64,000 bases of DNA, taken from assembly GCA_903859705.1 (NCBI GenBank), contig CAIONQ010000107.1, forward strand, positions 1 through 64,000, in the 5' to 3' direction. This DNA is from an uncultured Chthonomonas sp. GTDB taxonomy: Bacteria; Armatimonadota; Chthonomonadetes; Chthonomonadales; Chthonomonadaceae. The notes under the pieces are model-generated. The model was not told where the DNA came from. It searched no databases and saw nothing but the letters and a program-made list of their open reading frames with translations. The position numbers were made by a program, and so were the translations under genes. Shown one piece after another: positions 26,954 through 36,011 of this stretch. Numbering within the stretch: position 1 is the stretch's first letter; every line of letters starts with the position of its first letter.

Positions 26954-28408
26954 GTGAATAGGGGGGGTATTACCCTGGAAACAGCAATTAAGGCGCCCTG
27001 CGGGTTGCCAGCATTAATACAGGCGGGTATGGGGGCGAACATCTCCAGTGCGCATCTTGCAAACTGCACAAGTCGCCTCGGGGCGCTCGGAGTTGTGAGT
27101 GGTGTTGGATTGCGGCATGTGGTTATAACCCAGATTCGCCAGGGAGATACAGCAGCGCTGAAGATAGCCGAGACATTCCCGGTTAGAAGCTATTATGAAG
27201 AGCTGCTGAGCTATGCCCCGGGCGGCGCAAAGGCCGACCGCGCAATACCGGTAGATGTGCCGGATTCCGAAAAGGCCAGGACACCACGCCGCCTGAGTGC
27301 CATCTGCGCTTACATTGAAGTAATGCGCGCACGGCAGGGACACAATGGCGTTATTGGCATAAATGTTATGTGGAAGCTGGCTGTAACTGCTTTGCCCACA
27401 ATCTACGGTGCTATGCTGGCGGGGGTTGATGCGCTTTTATGCGGCGCTGGCGTGCCCATGGAACTGCCAGATATCATTCAGAAGATGCGTGCAGGGGAAG
27501 ATCTGGAGTACGTTCCACTTACAGGCACGGGCACCAACGCTGCTATGCAGATATCGGAGGACAGAACAGCGGAATTACTGCAGGCGCGGCAAGCTCCCTG
27601 GATGATGCCGATCCTCTCAAATTTTGCATTTTGCAAGCGTCTGTTGGATACATGGAAAACGAAATACGATACGGAACCCACGGCATTTATACTCGAGAAC
27701 CATGCTGCTGGCGGTCACAATGCTCCCCCGAGAAATCATCATGAGTTTGCGGAAGCCGACGACCTGACAAGCTACTTCGACAAGGTGCTTGCGCTGGGCA
27801 GGCCGGTGTTTGTGGCCGGTGATTTTCCTGAGGGTGGTACGTCTGAGGATCTTGCGCACTGGCGTGCTCGTGGGGCTCAGGGCATTCAGGTTGGGTCTCG
27901 TTTTGCATTGAGTGGAGACTCTGGCATGCGCGCCGACCTTCGGGAAAAGGTGATAGCGGCCAATCAGCAAGGTGAGCTTGTTGTTGGAACGGATATGCGA
28001 ATGTCTCCAACCGGATATCCGTTGAAATTTGCCTCGATACCAAATACGTTAAGTGAGCCAGAAGTGAAATCCAGTCAGAGGCATGTGTGTAATCTGGGGT
28101 ATCTGGTTAAGAGTGGAACCCAGAAGCTGCCAGATGGTACTGAGAAGGAAGTACTTGTTTGCCCGGCTATGCCTACGGATCAGTACACGAAGCTTGGTGG
28201 AGAACCTGAGGATCAGGACGGACGCATATGCCTGTGCAATGCTTTGCTGGCCACCGCTGGTTACAATGCACCCAGTGAGCCTGCACTGGTAACGCTTGGT
28301 GAAAGTGGCAGACAGGTAAAGGAACTGCTAACAGCCAGGCAGGTTGTTGAAGACATACTTGGAAAAGAGCAGGTAGCCCTCAATGAGGCGGCACTCGCCA
28401 CTAATTGA
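26954..28408 (+). CDS. nitronate monooxygenase-family FMN protein
   Basis: The 484-residue protein is a TIM-barrel flavoprotein of the 2-nitropropane dioxygenase/NMO family. The FMN-binding pattern is seen in GMGANIS near the N-terminus, ENHAAGGHNAPPR (the conserved AGGH element), PVFVAGDFPEGG and GAQGIQVGSRFA. It is longer than typical NMOs (about 320-360), with a C-terminal Cys-containing region (VCPAMPTD, ICLCNALLA). Alkyl nitronate oxidation is the family activity; the true substrate is open. The start is uncertain: GTG 26954 is in frame, but a GGGGGGG run at 26961-26967 could instead serve a later rare start. Confidence 0.85.
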   Translation: MNRGGITLETAIKAPCGLPALIQAGMGANISSAHLANCTSRLGALGVVSGVGLRHVVITQIRQGDTAALKIAETFPVRSYYEELLSYAPGGAKADRAIPVDVPDSEKARTPRRLSAICAYIEVMRARQGHNGVIGINVMWKLAVTALPTIYGAMLAGVDALLCGAGVPMELPDIIQKMRAGEDLEYVPLTGTGTNAAMQISEDRTAELLQARQAPWMMPILSNFAFCKRLLDTWKTKYDTEPTAFILENHAAGGHNAPPRNHHEFAEADDLTSYFDKVLALGRPVFVAGDFPEGGTSEDLAHWRARGAQGIQVGSRFALSGDSGMRADLREKVIAANQQGELVVGTDMRMSPTGYPLKFASIPNTLSEPEVKSSQRHVCNLGYLVKSGTQKLPDGTEKEVLVCPAMPTDQYTKLGGEPEDQDGRICLCNALLATAGYNAPSEPALVTLGESGRQVKELLTARQVVEDILGKEQVALNEAALATN

Positions 28409-28431
28409 TTGGATAGAGTAGCAAGATATTG

Positions 28432-28470
28432 AAACGGGCTGCAGGAACTCAATGTTCCTGCAGCCCGTTT
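28432..28470. terminator. bidirectional terminator between convergent genes
   Basis: A perfect 17-bp stem, 28432-28448 with 28454-28470, loop TCAAT. A runs on one side and T runs on the other let it serve both the NMO-like gene (+) and the RraA-like gene (-). Confidence 0.9.
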
Positions 28471-28498
28471 GCTTTGTTTTGCGAATAGGGGATGAGAC

Positions 28499-29245
28499 CT
28501 ACCACTCGCCATCGCGCTGGAATTCTGCTTGGGCCGCCTCTCTGAAGCGCCTGCCTGCATCCGTCATGTTGGCCAGTATTTCTTCTATACTCAATCCCGC
28601 AGTGTTTATGCCAGCTGCTATCACTGTATTGCACTCATTATCGTCCATAAACTTGGATGCGTGTAGCAGGCGATCGTGGTCTTCATCTGGTACCACTAGA
28701 AAACCATGTTTATCTGCGTGTATGAGCTGGCCAGGCAAAACCCTTGTACCAAATACCTCTACCTCGCAATTCCAGCTAACAGGCGTAGAGTGGGCGTGCC
28801 CCACGCACATGCGCCGGGCCAACGCTTTGAAACCGGCAGAAGTCATCTCATCTACGTCCCGCACTGCGCCATCGGTAATCGTACCAATACACCCCAGAGC
28901 GCGATGCGTTGTTGCGTTAACTTCTCCCCAGAAGCTTCCAAATGTAGAGGGGCGATCCAGATCCTGAACCACCACTATTTTGGGGCCGGGGATAGATGCA
29001 AGGTATTCTCGATACTGCCGTGCTGCATCCGGATTGTTCACAGGGTGAGCCGGATTGCCCGGCTCGCACACTACTGTAACGGCATACCCAACCATCGGGC
29101 CCATCTGAGGCATGAAATCTCGAGTTTCCTCGAGGTTGAAACAGTCATGCGCAGAGTCGTGGCGGGTTATCTGCTCCCAGCCATTATAAATCGTTGGAGT
29201 ATTCCACCGTTTAAGTTTTAGCAGATCAGAACTTGTCAGTGCCAC
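28499..29245 (-). CDS. RraA-family protein (HMG/CHA aldolase-like)
   Basis: A 248-residue protein of the RraA/4-hydroxy-4-methyl-2-oxoglutarate aldolase superfamily. Core motif GCIGTITDGAVRDVDEM carries the conserved Gly and Arg-Asp pair used for metal and substrate binding. It is longer than RraA (about 160) and has an extra N-terminal helical region. True RraA inhibits RNase E; enzymatic relatives are class II pyruvate aldolases. Context favours an enzyme but does not decide. GTG start 29245 with AAGGAG eight bases upstream. Confidence 0.85.
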   Translation of the reverse strand: MALTSSDLLKLKRWNTPTIYNGWEQITRHDSAHDCFNLEETRDFMPQMGPMVGYAVTVVCEPGNPAHPVNNPDAARQYREYLASIPGPKIVVVQDLDRPSTFGSFWGEVNATTHRALGCIGTITDGAVRDVDEMTSAGFKALARRMCVGHAHSTPVSWNCEVEVFGTRVLPGQLIHADKHGFLVVPDEDHDRLLHASKFMDDNECNTVIAAGINTAGLSIEEILANMTDAGRRFREAAQAEFQRDGEW

Positions 29246-29290
29246 GAATGAGACTCCTTGCTGCGAAGTGCGGGCAAGACGTATGCCTTG

Positions 29291-30145
29291 CTACTTCTTC
29301 GACTTTACTGCCAGGATTGCCTCTCTCAGATCATCGCGCAGCCCGGCATTCATGGCCCATTCCATCTGCGTTACTGCTGCGGGGGCTGTTTGCGGAGTTC
29401 CCGCCTTAGAAACCGGCTGAGGATCGTATTCATTTGCAAGTGTAAGTGCCGCAGTCATGTTAGCATTACGCAGCTCAGTGGATACAAAGAACGCGAAATC
29501 CAGGGCGCCAGCACCGCCTGCTGCGGTTATTCGATTACGGTCCTTAACCACGCGCCTGGTAAGTGGCTTTGCACCCATTAGTTTGAGTAGGTCTCGGGTC
29601 ATCCAATGTCCGGCCGCCTGATAACCGTTAAGGAGCCCAGCTGCGGCAAGCACCAGCGATCCAGAGCCGGTAGATGTTATATATTTTGCTTTCTTAGCCT
29701 TTTTCACAAGGTAAGCAATAACTTCTTTATCAGTGATTACATCCGATAGTCCGTTTGATCCGCCTGGCACATGCAGGATGGTGGCATCGTCTTCAACTTC
29801 AGCGAACTTGTCGGAAGCCTGAATTGTAACATCGGAGTCGGTGTTGATAGACTCTTTTGTTTTCCATACCAGGTGAACATCCGTATTGCCCATTCGGGAA
29901 AATATCTGTTGTACGGATGCCACTTCGAGCAGGTTCACTCCCGGGTAAACCAGGATGAGGACAGGCTGCCGAACGGTGGGAATGGCGTACGATCGCATAT
30001 CATGTTTAGGATGGCTACCTGGTGCCGGTGGCTGAAGTGGATCGTACTTCTGACCTGGTGTTGCCTGTGCATTTATAGCTTCCATTGCGGCCGCGCTGCC
30101 AGCAAGGGTTACTCCAAGGGTTTTGATTGCATCTCGTCGGTTCAA
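29291..30145 (-). CDS. Tat-exported DJ-1/PfpI-family protein lacking the nucleophile Cys
   Basis: TTG 30145 is the likely start, because AAAGGAA lies six bases upstream and the protein then opens with a compact Tat-type signal (NRRDAIKTLGVTLAGSAAA). The mature part is a DJ-1/PfpI (class I glutamine amidotransferase-like) domain, closest to isonitrile hydratase/AraC-N-type members (LHVPGGSNGLSDV, LVLAAAGLLNG). The nucleophile elbow reads TSTGSGSLVL, whereas these families have CTGSLVL, so the Cys is replaced by Gly. A catalytically silent or re-purposed periplasmic protein is likely. It lies in a row with the redoxin gene (73 bp upstream) and the RraA-like gene (45 bp downstream). Confidence 0.83.
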   Translation of the reverse strand: MNRRDAIKTLGVTLAGSAAAMEAINAQATPGQKYDPLQPPAPGSHPKHDMRSYAIPTVRQPVLILVYPGVNLLEVASVQQIFSRMGNTDVHLVWKTKESINTDSDVTIQASDKFAEVEDDATILHVPGGSNGLSDVITDKEVIAYLVKKAKKAKYITSTGSGSLVLAAAGLLNGYQAAGHWMTRDLLKLMGAKPLTRRVVKDRNRITAAGGAGALDFAFFVSTELRNANMTAALTLANEYDPQPVSKAGTPQTAPAAVTQMEWAMNAGLRDDLREAILAVKSKK

Positions 30146-30218
30146 CTGCAGTTCCTTTCTGGTGGCGTGGCGGGATTGCATCCGCAGCGTCTGGAATGAT
30201 CGCTTCCACCATGAACGA

Positions 30219-31325
30219 TTAACGTCGGTTGCGCATTATTGCGCAGCCAATTGATTGCTTCTCAGGCGAAGTCAGCCTTGAGTTGCTTAACAGCGCATCA
30301 AGTGCCTCTTTAAGATCCTGCCGGGTTACACGTGCAGGGTCTCGGCTGTCGTCAATGCGACCGTGATATCGAATGATGTTTCGGTTATCGATAACGAAAA
30401 TTTCTGGCGTAATGCTTGCCTTGAAATTATCGGCAACCACTGCCGAACTATCCATTAACACTGGGAATGGAATACCTGCCTTGCCGATGTGGAGCTGTTC
30501 ATCTGCGGCAGTTTCATCCACGCTGGAATTAATGCCAATGAAACGAACCCCTTTGGCTGAGTAATCACTTGCCAGTTGCTTCATTCGTGAGTCGTAACCC
30601 AGAGAACATGGGCATCGGTTCGAAAGGAACTCTACAACCGTAAACTTTGACTTATTATCCGGCTTAATGGAAATTTGTGAGCCAGAAGTGTTTGGCAGAG
30701 TGAAATCATCGACCCGGTTTCCTACGCGCACAATTGGTGGAGTGGAGGCCGGGTTGAGGCAGCAAGCGGCAATATTCATGAGCTGCCAGCCAAGCTGGCC
30801 CGCATGTGCATCCTGATTTAGGATTGCAATAACAACTCGTTCTGTTTCGTCGATAACAACCGCTGCATTTCGCAACATGCCGTGTTCGTTTACAGCGCCG
30901 TATAATCGTGCTACTTCGGCACCTGCATCCATTAGTATTGGAAAGTTCAGCTTCTCCTGATCGTGGACAGCGGTGTTTTGAGCCAATGACGAAGATGTTA
31001 TCGCGAAGACCTTGGCACCTGTTTTATCAAACTCCGGCATCGTATCCCGAAGTGAACGGAGTGCTGGCAAGAACGCCTGAGTGCTGGGATCGAGAAATGC
31101 CAGCACAATTGGTCGGCGCGCATAGTCTTTCATTACATGCGTACGGCCAGTATGATCGGGCAAAGAAAATAGAGGCGCGGATACTCCAGCTGCCAGCAGG
31201 TTCGGCATAGGAGTGCTGACGACAGAAGAAATAACAGACTTAAGGGTAAGCCCGAGAATTGCGAATACGATTGCTCCGCCAGCAACGGCGCGTTTGAGCA
31301 ACGTGGAGGTCTTCAGCTTGGTCAT
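30219..31325 (-). CDS. membrane-anchored protein with two thioredoxin-fold (redoxin) domains
   Basis: A 368-residue protein with one N-terminal membrane segment (about 13-35) and two tandem peroxiredoxin/thioredoxin-like domains. The first (about 45-190) has the AhpC/TSA outline (APLFSLPDHTG, PIVLAFLDPSTQAF), but Ser/Thr stands where the peroxidatic Cys should be. The second (about 200-340) carries a CPC pair in FLSNRCPCSLGYD and the ITPEIFVID cis-Pro strand. A periplasmic redox role for domain two and a structural role for domain one is inferred. Confidence 0.82.
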   Translation of the reverse strand: MTKLKTSTLLKRAVAGGAIVFAILGLTLKSVISSVVSTPMPNLLAAGVSAPLFSLPDHTGRTHVMKDYARRPIVLAFLDPSTQAFLPALRSLRDTMPEFDKTGAKVFAITSSSLAQNTAVHDQEKLNFPILMDAGAEVARLYGAVNEHGMLRNAAVVIDETERVVIAILNQDAHAGQLGWQLMNIAACCLNPASTPPIVRVGNRVDDFTLPNTSGSQISIKPDNKSKFTVVEFLSNRCPCSLGYDSRMKQLASDYSAKGVRFIGINSSVDETAADEQLHIGKAGIPFPVLMDSSAVVADNFKASITPEIFVIDNRNIIRYHGRIDDSRDPARVTRQDLKEALDALLSNSRLTSPEKQSIGCAIMRNRR

Positions 31326-31409
31326 TTCGATTTTATTCTGGCATAACGACTGCCTGAAAGTGCCTATGTAGCGTATGTTGTGCGTATGTTTGGGTGCGGC
31401 TAACCAGCA

Positions 31410-33305
31410 TTATTTTGCGATGGTGCGCCGATCTTCCGCCCTTCGCGTAAATTTAATACTATCCAGGTATTCAAGCACCTGCATTGAAAATTTTCTATTG
31501 CTGTTCATAAGGTCACGAAACTCACCGACGGTAATTGAACCGTGCTGCTGGCAGAAGTCGGTAAGCAGCTTTTGAGTTTCCGTTAGTACCGTGCCGGAAA
31601 GGTAAATGCCATCTGCAAGGCAAACAAACACGCCTGTTTCTGACCCAAGTTTGAGCAAAGCTGTAACTGCATCGGCTGGTGCCCGGATAAGGCGTGCCAC
31701 ATCCGTAATTTCTGGCGATGCAATGCCGCATTCGGCGTAGAACTCCGCAATGCGCTGCATTAGTGCCAGCTGCCTATCGTTGAGTGTTACCTTGAAATCT
31801 GGAAGGCATACTACGCTGCCTTCATTTTTAAGGGTTTTGGTGCTAACCAGCAATTGCAGAACACTATTGTAGGTGCGCATATCGGCACCTTTGAGCAGAG
31901 ATGTGCGGAGCTCTTCACGTGGCATGCCAGCGCGTAATGGAAACCTATCATGGTAATGCTGCAGTGCTCCCGCAACTCGGCCAATAAGCAAATCTCGCAT
32001 CACGTTTGAAATGTACCTATCGGCATTGGTGTATATCCCAAATTCGGCAATATTGTTGGATGCATCAGTTAACTGTTGCTCTGTGATACCAAGCGTGGAG
32101 CATAGCTCTCTTTTGGTGAGGCCAAATTCGGCAGCCATCAGGGCTGTGCAGATTTTGTCCGAGTCTGAACCCGCTTCCAGTGCCTGCAACTTTGGAATAA
32201 CGGTACTATCTGCTTTATCGTGTTTTGTTGCCACGGGGACAAGCACCGTACCACCGGCGATAGTGTGTGAAGGGGAATAAGTACGAAGGATAAATCTGTC
32301 TCCCCGCGCCGCTGTGAATGGCTCTTCACCTACAAATTGGATGTATACGGATTCCCCTGACTCAGCTTCCGGCGCTTCGTTAAGAAGAGATATGCGCCCT
32401 ATGATTTCTGCCGTTCCGATGTGAAGGCGTACTCGCATTCGTTGTTTCAGGGTATTGTCTTCTGATCCGACGGTGGCAATAACTCCATCAAAACAGATGG
32501 TTGACTCCGCTGCCCCTTTTGCCGCAAGCTGGGCACCACGCGTTAGTTGGTCGACTTCAATCCCCGCCAGATTAATTGCAACTCTGCAGCCAGCCTGTGC
32601 TTCGGATACTTTCTCATTATGGATTTGCAGTCCCCGGATTCGAGACTCAATTCCAGCTGGAAGTATGGTTACCGCATCTCCTGAGCGCATTGTTCCGGCT
32701 ACCAGCGTGCCAGTAACCACGGTTCCAAAGCCAGGGCGAGAGAAAACCCTGTCAATAGGCAATCGGTATGGCAGGTCGGCTGATCTTGCTTTACAGCGGC
32801 TTACCGCACTCATAAGCGCCTTTTTAAGTGCTTCAATTCCGCGGCGCGTTACGGAGGACACGAAAATAATGGGTGCCTGTGCAAGTGCTGTTCCGGTAAG
32901 AGCTGTGCGTACGTCGGCTTCAACAATTTGAAGCCATTCTTTATCGACCATATCGCACTTTGTGAGAGCAACTACGCCATTTTCAACCTGCAAGAGCTTC
33001 AGAATATCCAGGTGCTCGCGCGTTTGTGGCATTATTCCTTCATCTGCAGCAACCACGATGAGGGCAACATCAACGCCGGTAGCTCCGGCGAGCATGTTTT
33101 TAAGAAACCGTTCATGGCCAGGGACATCCACGATACCGGCAATGGTGCCATCTGGCAGTTTAAGCGAGGCAAAACCAATATCAATGGTCATGCCCCGCTC
33201 TTGCTCTTCTTTTAGTCTATCCGTATTGGTGCCCGTTAAGGCCTGGATAAGGGACGTTTTGCCGTGATCGACGTGGCCGGCAGTGCCGATGATAACATGT
33301 TTCAA
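31410..33305 (-). CDS. selB: selenocysteine-specific translation elongation factor SelB
   Basis: SelB is a GTPase that delivers Sec-tRNA to UGA codons marked by a SECIS hairpin. The 631-residue protein has G1 GHVDHGKT (10-17), the G3 region DVPGHERFLKNML and G4 TKCD, then EF-Tu-like domains 2 and 3 and a domain 4 of winged helices (about 380-631) that binds SECIS RNA. Start TTG 33305 has GGAGG nine bases upstream. selA, selD, selC (tRNA-Sec) and any recognisable selenoprotein are absent from the window. Confidence 0.95.
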   Translation of the reverse strand: MKHVIIGTAGHVDHGKTSLIQALTGTNTDRLKEEQERGMTIDIGFASLKLPDGTIAGIVDVPGHERFLKNMLAGATGVDVALIVVAADEGIMPQTREHLDILKLLQVENGVVALTKCDMVDKEWLQIVEADVRTALTGTALAQAPIIFVSSVTRRGIEALKKALMSAVSRCKARSADLPYRLPIDRVFSRPGFGTVVTGTLVAGTMRSGDAVTILPAGIESRIRGLQIHNEKVSEAQAGCRVAINLAGIEVDQLTRGAQLAAKGAAESTICFDGVIATVGSEDNTLKQRMRVRLHIGTAEIIGRISLLNEAPEAESGESVYIQFVGEEPFTAARGDRFILRTYSPSHTIAGGTVLVPVATKHDKADSTVIPKLQALEAGSDSDKICTALMAAEFGLTKRELCSTLGITEQQLTDASNNIAEFGIYTNADRYISNVMRDLLIGRVAGALQHYHDRFPLRAGMPREELRTSLLKGADMRTYNSVLQLLVSTKTLKNEGSVVCLPDFKVTLNDRQLALMQRIAEFYAECGIASPEITDVARLIRAPADAVTALLKLGSETGVFVCLADGIYLSGTVLTETQKLLTDFCQQHGSITVGEFRDLMNSNRKFSMQVLEYLDSIKFTRRAEDRRTIAK

Positions 33306-33344
33306 TTTACTGAACCTCCGGCCGAAGAGATCTGGCCGGGGCCG

Positions 33345-34301
33345 CTATGTAAGCAGGCTCGGAATAATCTCGGTTGGCGTAACATAAACGCCTTCATGAA
33401 GTGTACAATCGTCTTTTCCTACAGCCCACTGCCAGAGCCTATCCGGCCCGGCAAATCCAGATTTTGTAGCAGCTGCGCCAACAAGGCCATCTTTACGGAC
33501 TGCAATTAGGGCCGCCCCGTAGTTCCCATGCAGCTCAGGGTTGCGCTTTGCCATCATGTATCGAAGCGTTTCTATGCATGCTTCTTCAGGTGTCATACCG
33601 CGTTCCATATTTTGCACTACACGGTAGCTAACAACTGCCTTCATCATCTCATCGCCATGGCCCGTGCCGGCTGCAGCTCCAACAGCGTTATCCACGTATA
33701 ATCCAGAACCAATGATTGGTGAATCGCCCACGCGCCCGGGCACTTTCCAGGCCATCCCGCTGGTGGTACATCCTGCAGCAAGGTTGCCGTGTGTGTCCAG
33801 CGCACAGAGACCAATTGTATCATGGTTATCTGGAGTAAGGATTGGTGGGCCACTGGTGAAGTGCGAAACATCGGAGGCAGACCGCTCTTTCTGCCACTCT
33901 TGCCAAGCTTTTCTCGACTTCTCTGTTAGCAGCTCTTCTGTATGAAAACCGTTGCGTAAGGCAAACGCACGCGCATTTTGCCCAACCAGCATGGTATGCG
34001 GGGTTAGATCCATTACCTTCCGTGCAATTGAGATGGGGGTTGCAATATCGGTTACTCCAGCCACAGATCCTGCAGCGTGGGTTAGCCCATCCATTATGGC
34101 AGCATCAAGTTCTACGATCCCATCGGCATTTGGCAGGCCACCAAGGCCCACAGAGTTTACTTCGGGATCAAGCTCAGTTACATTAGCTGCCGCTTCAATA
34201 GCATCTAATGCACTACTGCCAGACTTGAGTAGTTCCAGACCCCTCACGCTTGCTGCCAGGCCAAATCTCCAGGTTGTAATAATTACGGGTGAAACAGACA
34301 T
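33345..34301 (-). CDS. N4-(beta-N-acetylglucosaminyl)-L-asparaginase-like Ntn hydrolase
   Basis: A 318-residue aspartylglucosaminidase/isoaspartyl peptidase-family protein. Such precursors cleave themselves before a Thr that becomes the N-terminal nucleophile. Here this is NHD|TIGLCALD with Thr162. The downstream signature GRVGDSPIIGSGLYVDN and the oxyanion/substrate loop GTGHGDEMMK match the AGA branch better than L-asparaginase. There is no signal peptide, so it probably acts in the cytoplasm on glycosylasparagine or isoaspartyl substrates. It sits between the FGGY kinase and selB with gaps under 40 bp. Confidence 0.9.
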   Translation of the reverse strand: MSVSPVIITTWRFGLAASVRGLELLKSGSSALDAIEAAANVTELDPEVNSVGLGGLPNADGIVELDAAIMDGLTHAAGSVAGVTDIATPISIARKVMDLTPHTMLVGQNARAFALRNGFHTEELLTEKSRKAWQEWQKERSASDVSHFTSGPPILTPDNHDTIGLCALDTHGNLAAGCTTSGMAWKVPGRVGDSPIIGSGLYVDNAVGAAAGTGHGDEMMKAVVSYRVVQNMERGMTPEEACIETLRYMMAKRNPELHGNYGAALIAVRKDGLVGAAATKSGFAGPDRLWQWAVGKDDCTLHEGVYVTPTEIIPSLLT

Positions 34302-34335
34302 CTGAATTATCGTATTCCTATCTACTTAGTTATAG

Positions 34336-35985
34336 CTACGGGGTGGGACCATTCATAATAGCCCTGTGTTCAACCTGCGCGGAATACAGCGCACGGAACA
34401 CCCGGAACTTTCTGCTGTGGTATTCCGATACTTCTGGATCCGGGTTAACTACTTCGCCAGAGTGGCTCATTGCCTGCATGGCTTCAGGAACAGACGCAAA
34501 AGCCCCGGACGCACGGGCTGCCAGAATGGCAGATCCAAGCAGAACCGCTTCTGGTTCCCGCGGGAGCACTAGATTGAGGCCCGTTGCATTGGCATGCTCA
34601 CGCAGCCAAATGGGGTTTTTAGTGCCTCCGCCAGTTACGAAAACCGTATCTATTGCATATCCGCACTCATTCATTGCCCTAACGATATCGCGCGTACCAT
34701 AAGCCACTGCCTGAACGGTAGCGAGGTAAAGAAGTGCCTGTGATTCGATTGTTTCGTCCAAGCTCAGCCCCTCAACAACACCACGTGCATGCGGATCTGC
34801 ATTGGGAGAGCGGTTACCGAGAAAATAGGGGAGTACATGAATATTGCGAGTGAGGTACGAGTAATCCTCAACACCTGCTGAAGTGGCGAGGCGGTGTATT
34901 TCGGCATTCAGGAGCTCGTAAACGGTTTTGCCAGATTCTGCAGCCAGAGCCTTAAGGCTGGCAGCATTTGCATGGTCATTAATGACGTGATCGATGGCAC
35001 TTCCGGCTGTGGATTGTCCGCCTTCGGTAAGCCACACGCCCGGTACCATGGCTCCAAAGTAGGGGCCCCAGATGCCATTGATGAATATTGGCTCCTGTGA
35101 AACTGCCATGTGGCAGTTGCTTGTGCCACCTATAAGCGCGATAGCGGTTTCCAACCTGGCAACATCTGCAGGTTCGCCTTCTGGCCAGAGCGCGCCAAGT
35201 ACTCCAACACCACCGGCATGTGCATCAATAATCCCGATGCCAACCTTGCAATTGGTGCTCAGGCCCAGGTCTGCTGCTGCGATGGGGGTTAGGGTACCAA
35301 TAGGTTCTCCCATTGGCCGCACATCTTCGGACACTCTGCCATTATCAAACAGATCACCAAGTCCGATAGCATTGAAAAAGTCCTTGTCCCACTTTGCATT
35401 AAAGCCATCGTAGGTCCACTTACACACCACGGTACAAAGGCTGCTTGCAAAAACGCCTGTCGATCGGTATGTAAGATAATCGGCAAGATCGAAGTAGCGG
35501 GCAGTCCTGTTATAGCATTGCGGAAGGTTGCGCTTGAGCCAGAGCAGCTTAGGTGTTTCCATTTCGGGAGAGAGTTTGCCACCAACGTACTTAAGTACAT
35601 CAAAGTCTCCGGCGTTTATTTCATCTGTTTCTTTGATGGCCCGATGATCCATCCACACGATGACATTTCGCTGGGGATCACCCTCTATATCAATCGTAAT
35701 CGGCTCATCGCTGGCGCCAATTGCCACCAGCGAGCAGGTTGCATCGTAGCTGACGCCGGTGACGTCTGCACCATTTACGCCAGAATCGCTCAGCACTTTA
35801 CGAACGCAATAACAGATGGAGGCCCAGATGTCTTCCGACGATTGTTCTGCGAAGTCGGTGCGTGGCTTCCACATTTGAATGGGTTTCACCGCAGCAGCGA
35901 TGAGCTTACCACGAAGGTCGAAGAGACCCGCCCTTGCGCTTCCGGTACCTACGTCAACGCCAACTACGTATGCTGAAACAGACAT
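34336..35985 (-). CDS. FGGY-family carbohydrate kinase (pentulose/ribulokinase type)
   Basis: ATG 35985 is chosen because TTGGAG lies six bases upstream; a TTG four codons earlier is the alternative. The 549-residue protein has the two actin-like ATPase domains of FGGY kinases: GVDVGTGSARAGLFD (phosphate 1), the C-terminal phosphate/adenosine motif VFVTGGGTKNPIWLRE, and the FGGY signature region near EAVLLGSAILAARASG. Its length and the segment WMDHRAIKETDEIN match the D-ribulose-kinase-like subgroup. It phosphorylates a ketopentose or similar sugar; the precise sugar is unknown. Confidence 0.9.
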   Translation of the reverse strand: MSVSAYVVGVDVGTGSARAGLFDLRGKLIAAAVKPIQMWKPRTDFAEQSSEDIWASICYCVRKVLSDSGVNGADVTGVSYDATCSLVAIGASDEPITIDIEGDPQRNVIVWMDHRAIKETDEINAGDFDVLKYVGGKLSPEMETPKLLWLKRNLPQCYNRTARYFDLADYLTYRSTGVFASSLCTVVCKWTYDGFNAKWDKDFFNAIGLGDLFDNGRVSEDVRPMGEPIGTLTPIAAADLGLSTNCKVGIGIIDAHAGGVGVLGALWPEGEPADVARLETAIALIGGTSNCHMAVSQEPIFINGIWGPYFGAMVPGVWLTEGGQSTAGSAIDHVINDHANAASLKALAAESGKTVYELLNAEIHRLATSAGVEDYSYLTRNIHVLPYFLGNRSPNADPHARGVVEGLSLDETIESQALLYLATVQAVAYGTRDIVRAMNECGYAIDTVFVTGGGTKNPIWLREHANATGLNLVLPREPEAVLLGSAILAARASGAFASVPEAMQAMSHSGEVVNPDPEVSEYHSRKFRVFRALYSAQVEHRAIMNGPTP

Positions 35986-36011
35986 CTGCGTCTCCAACTC
36001 CCTGTGCTCTG

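Noticed and set aside
31326-31409. tRNA-Sec or SECIS element next to selB
   Set aside because: The gaps beside selB are 84 and 39 bp and hold no long-acceptor cloverleaf or stable SECIS-like hairpin after a UGA.
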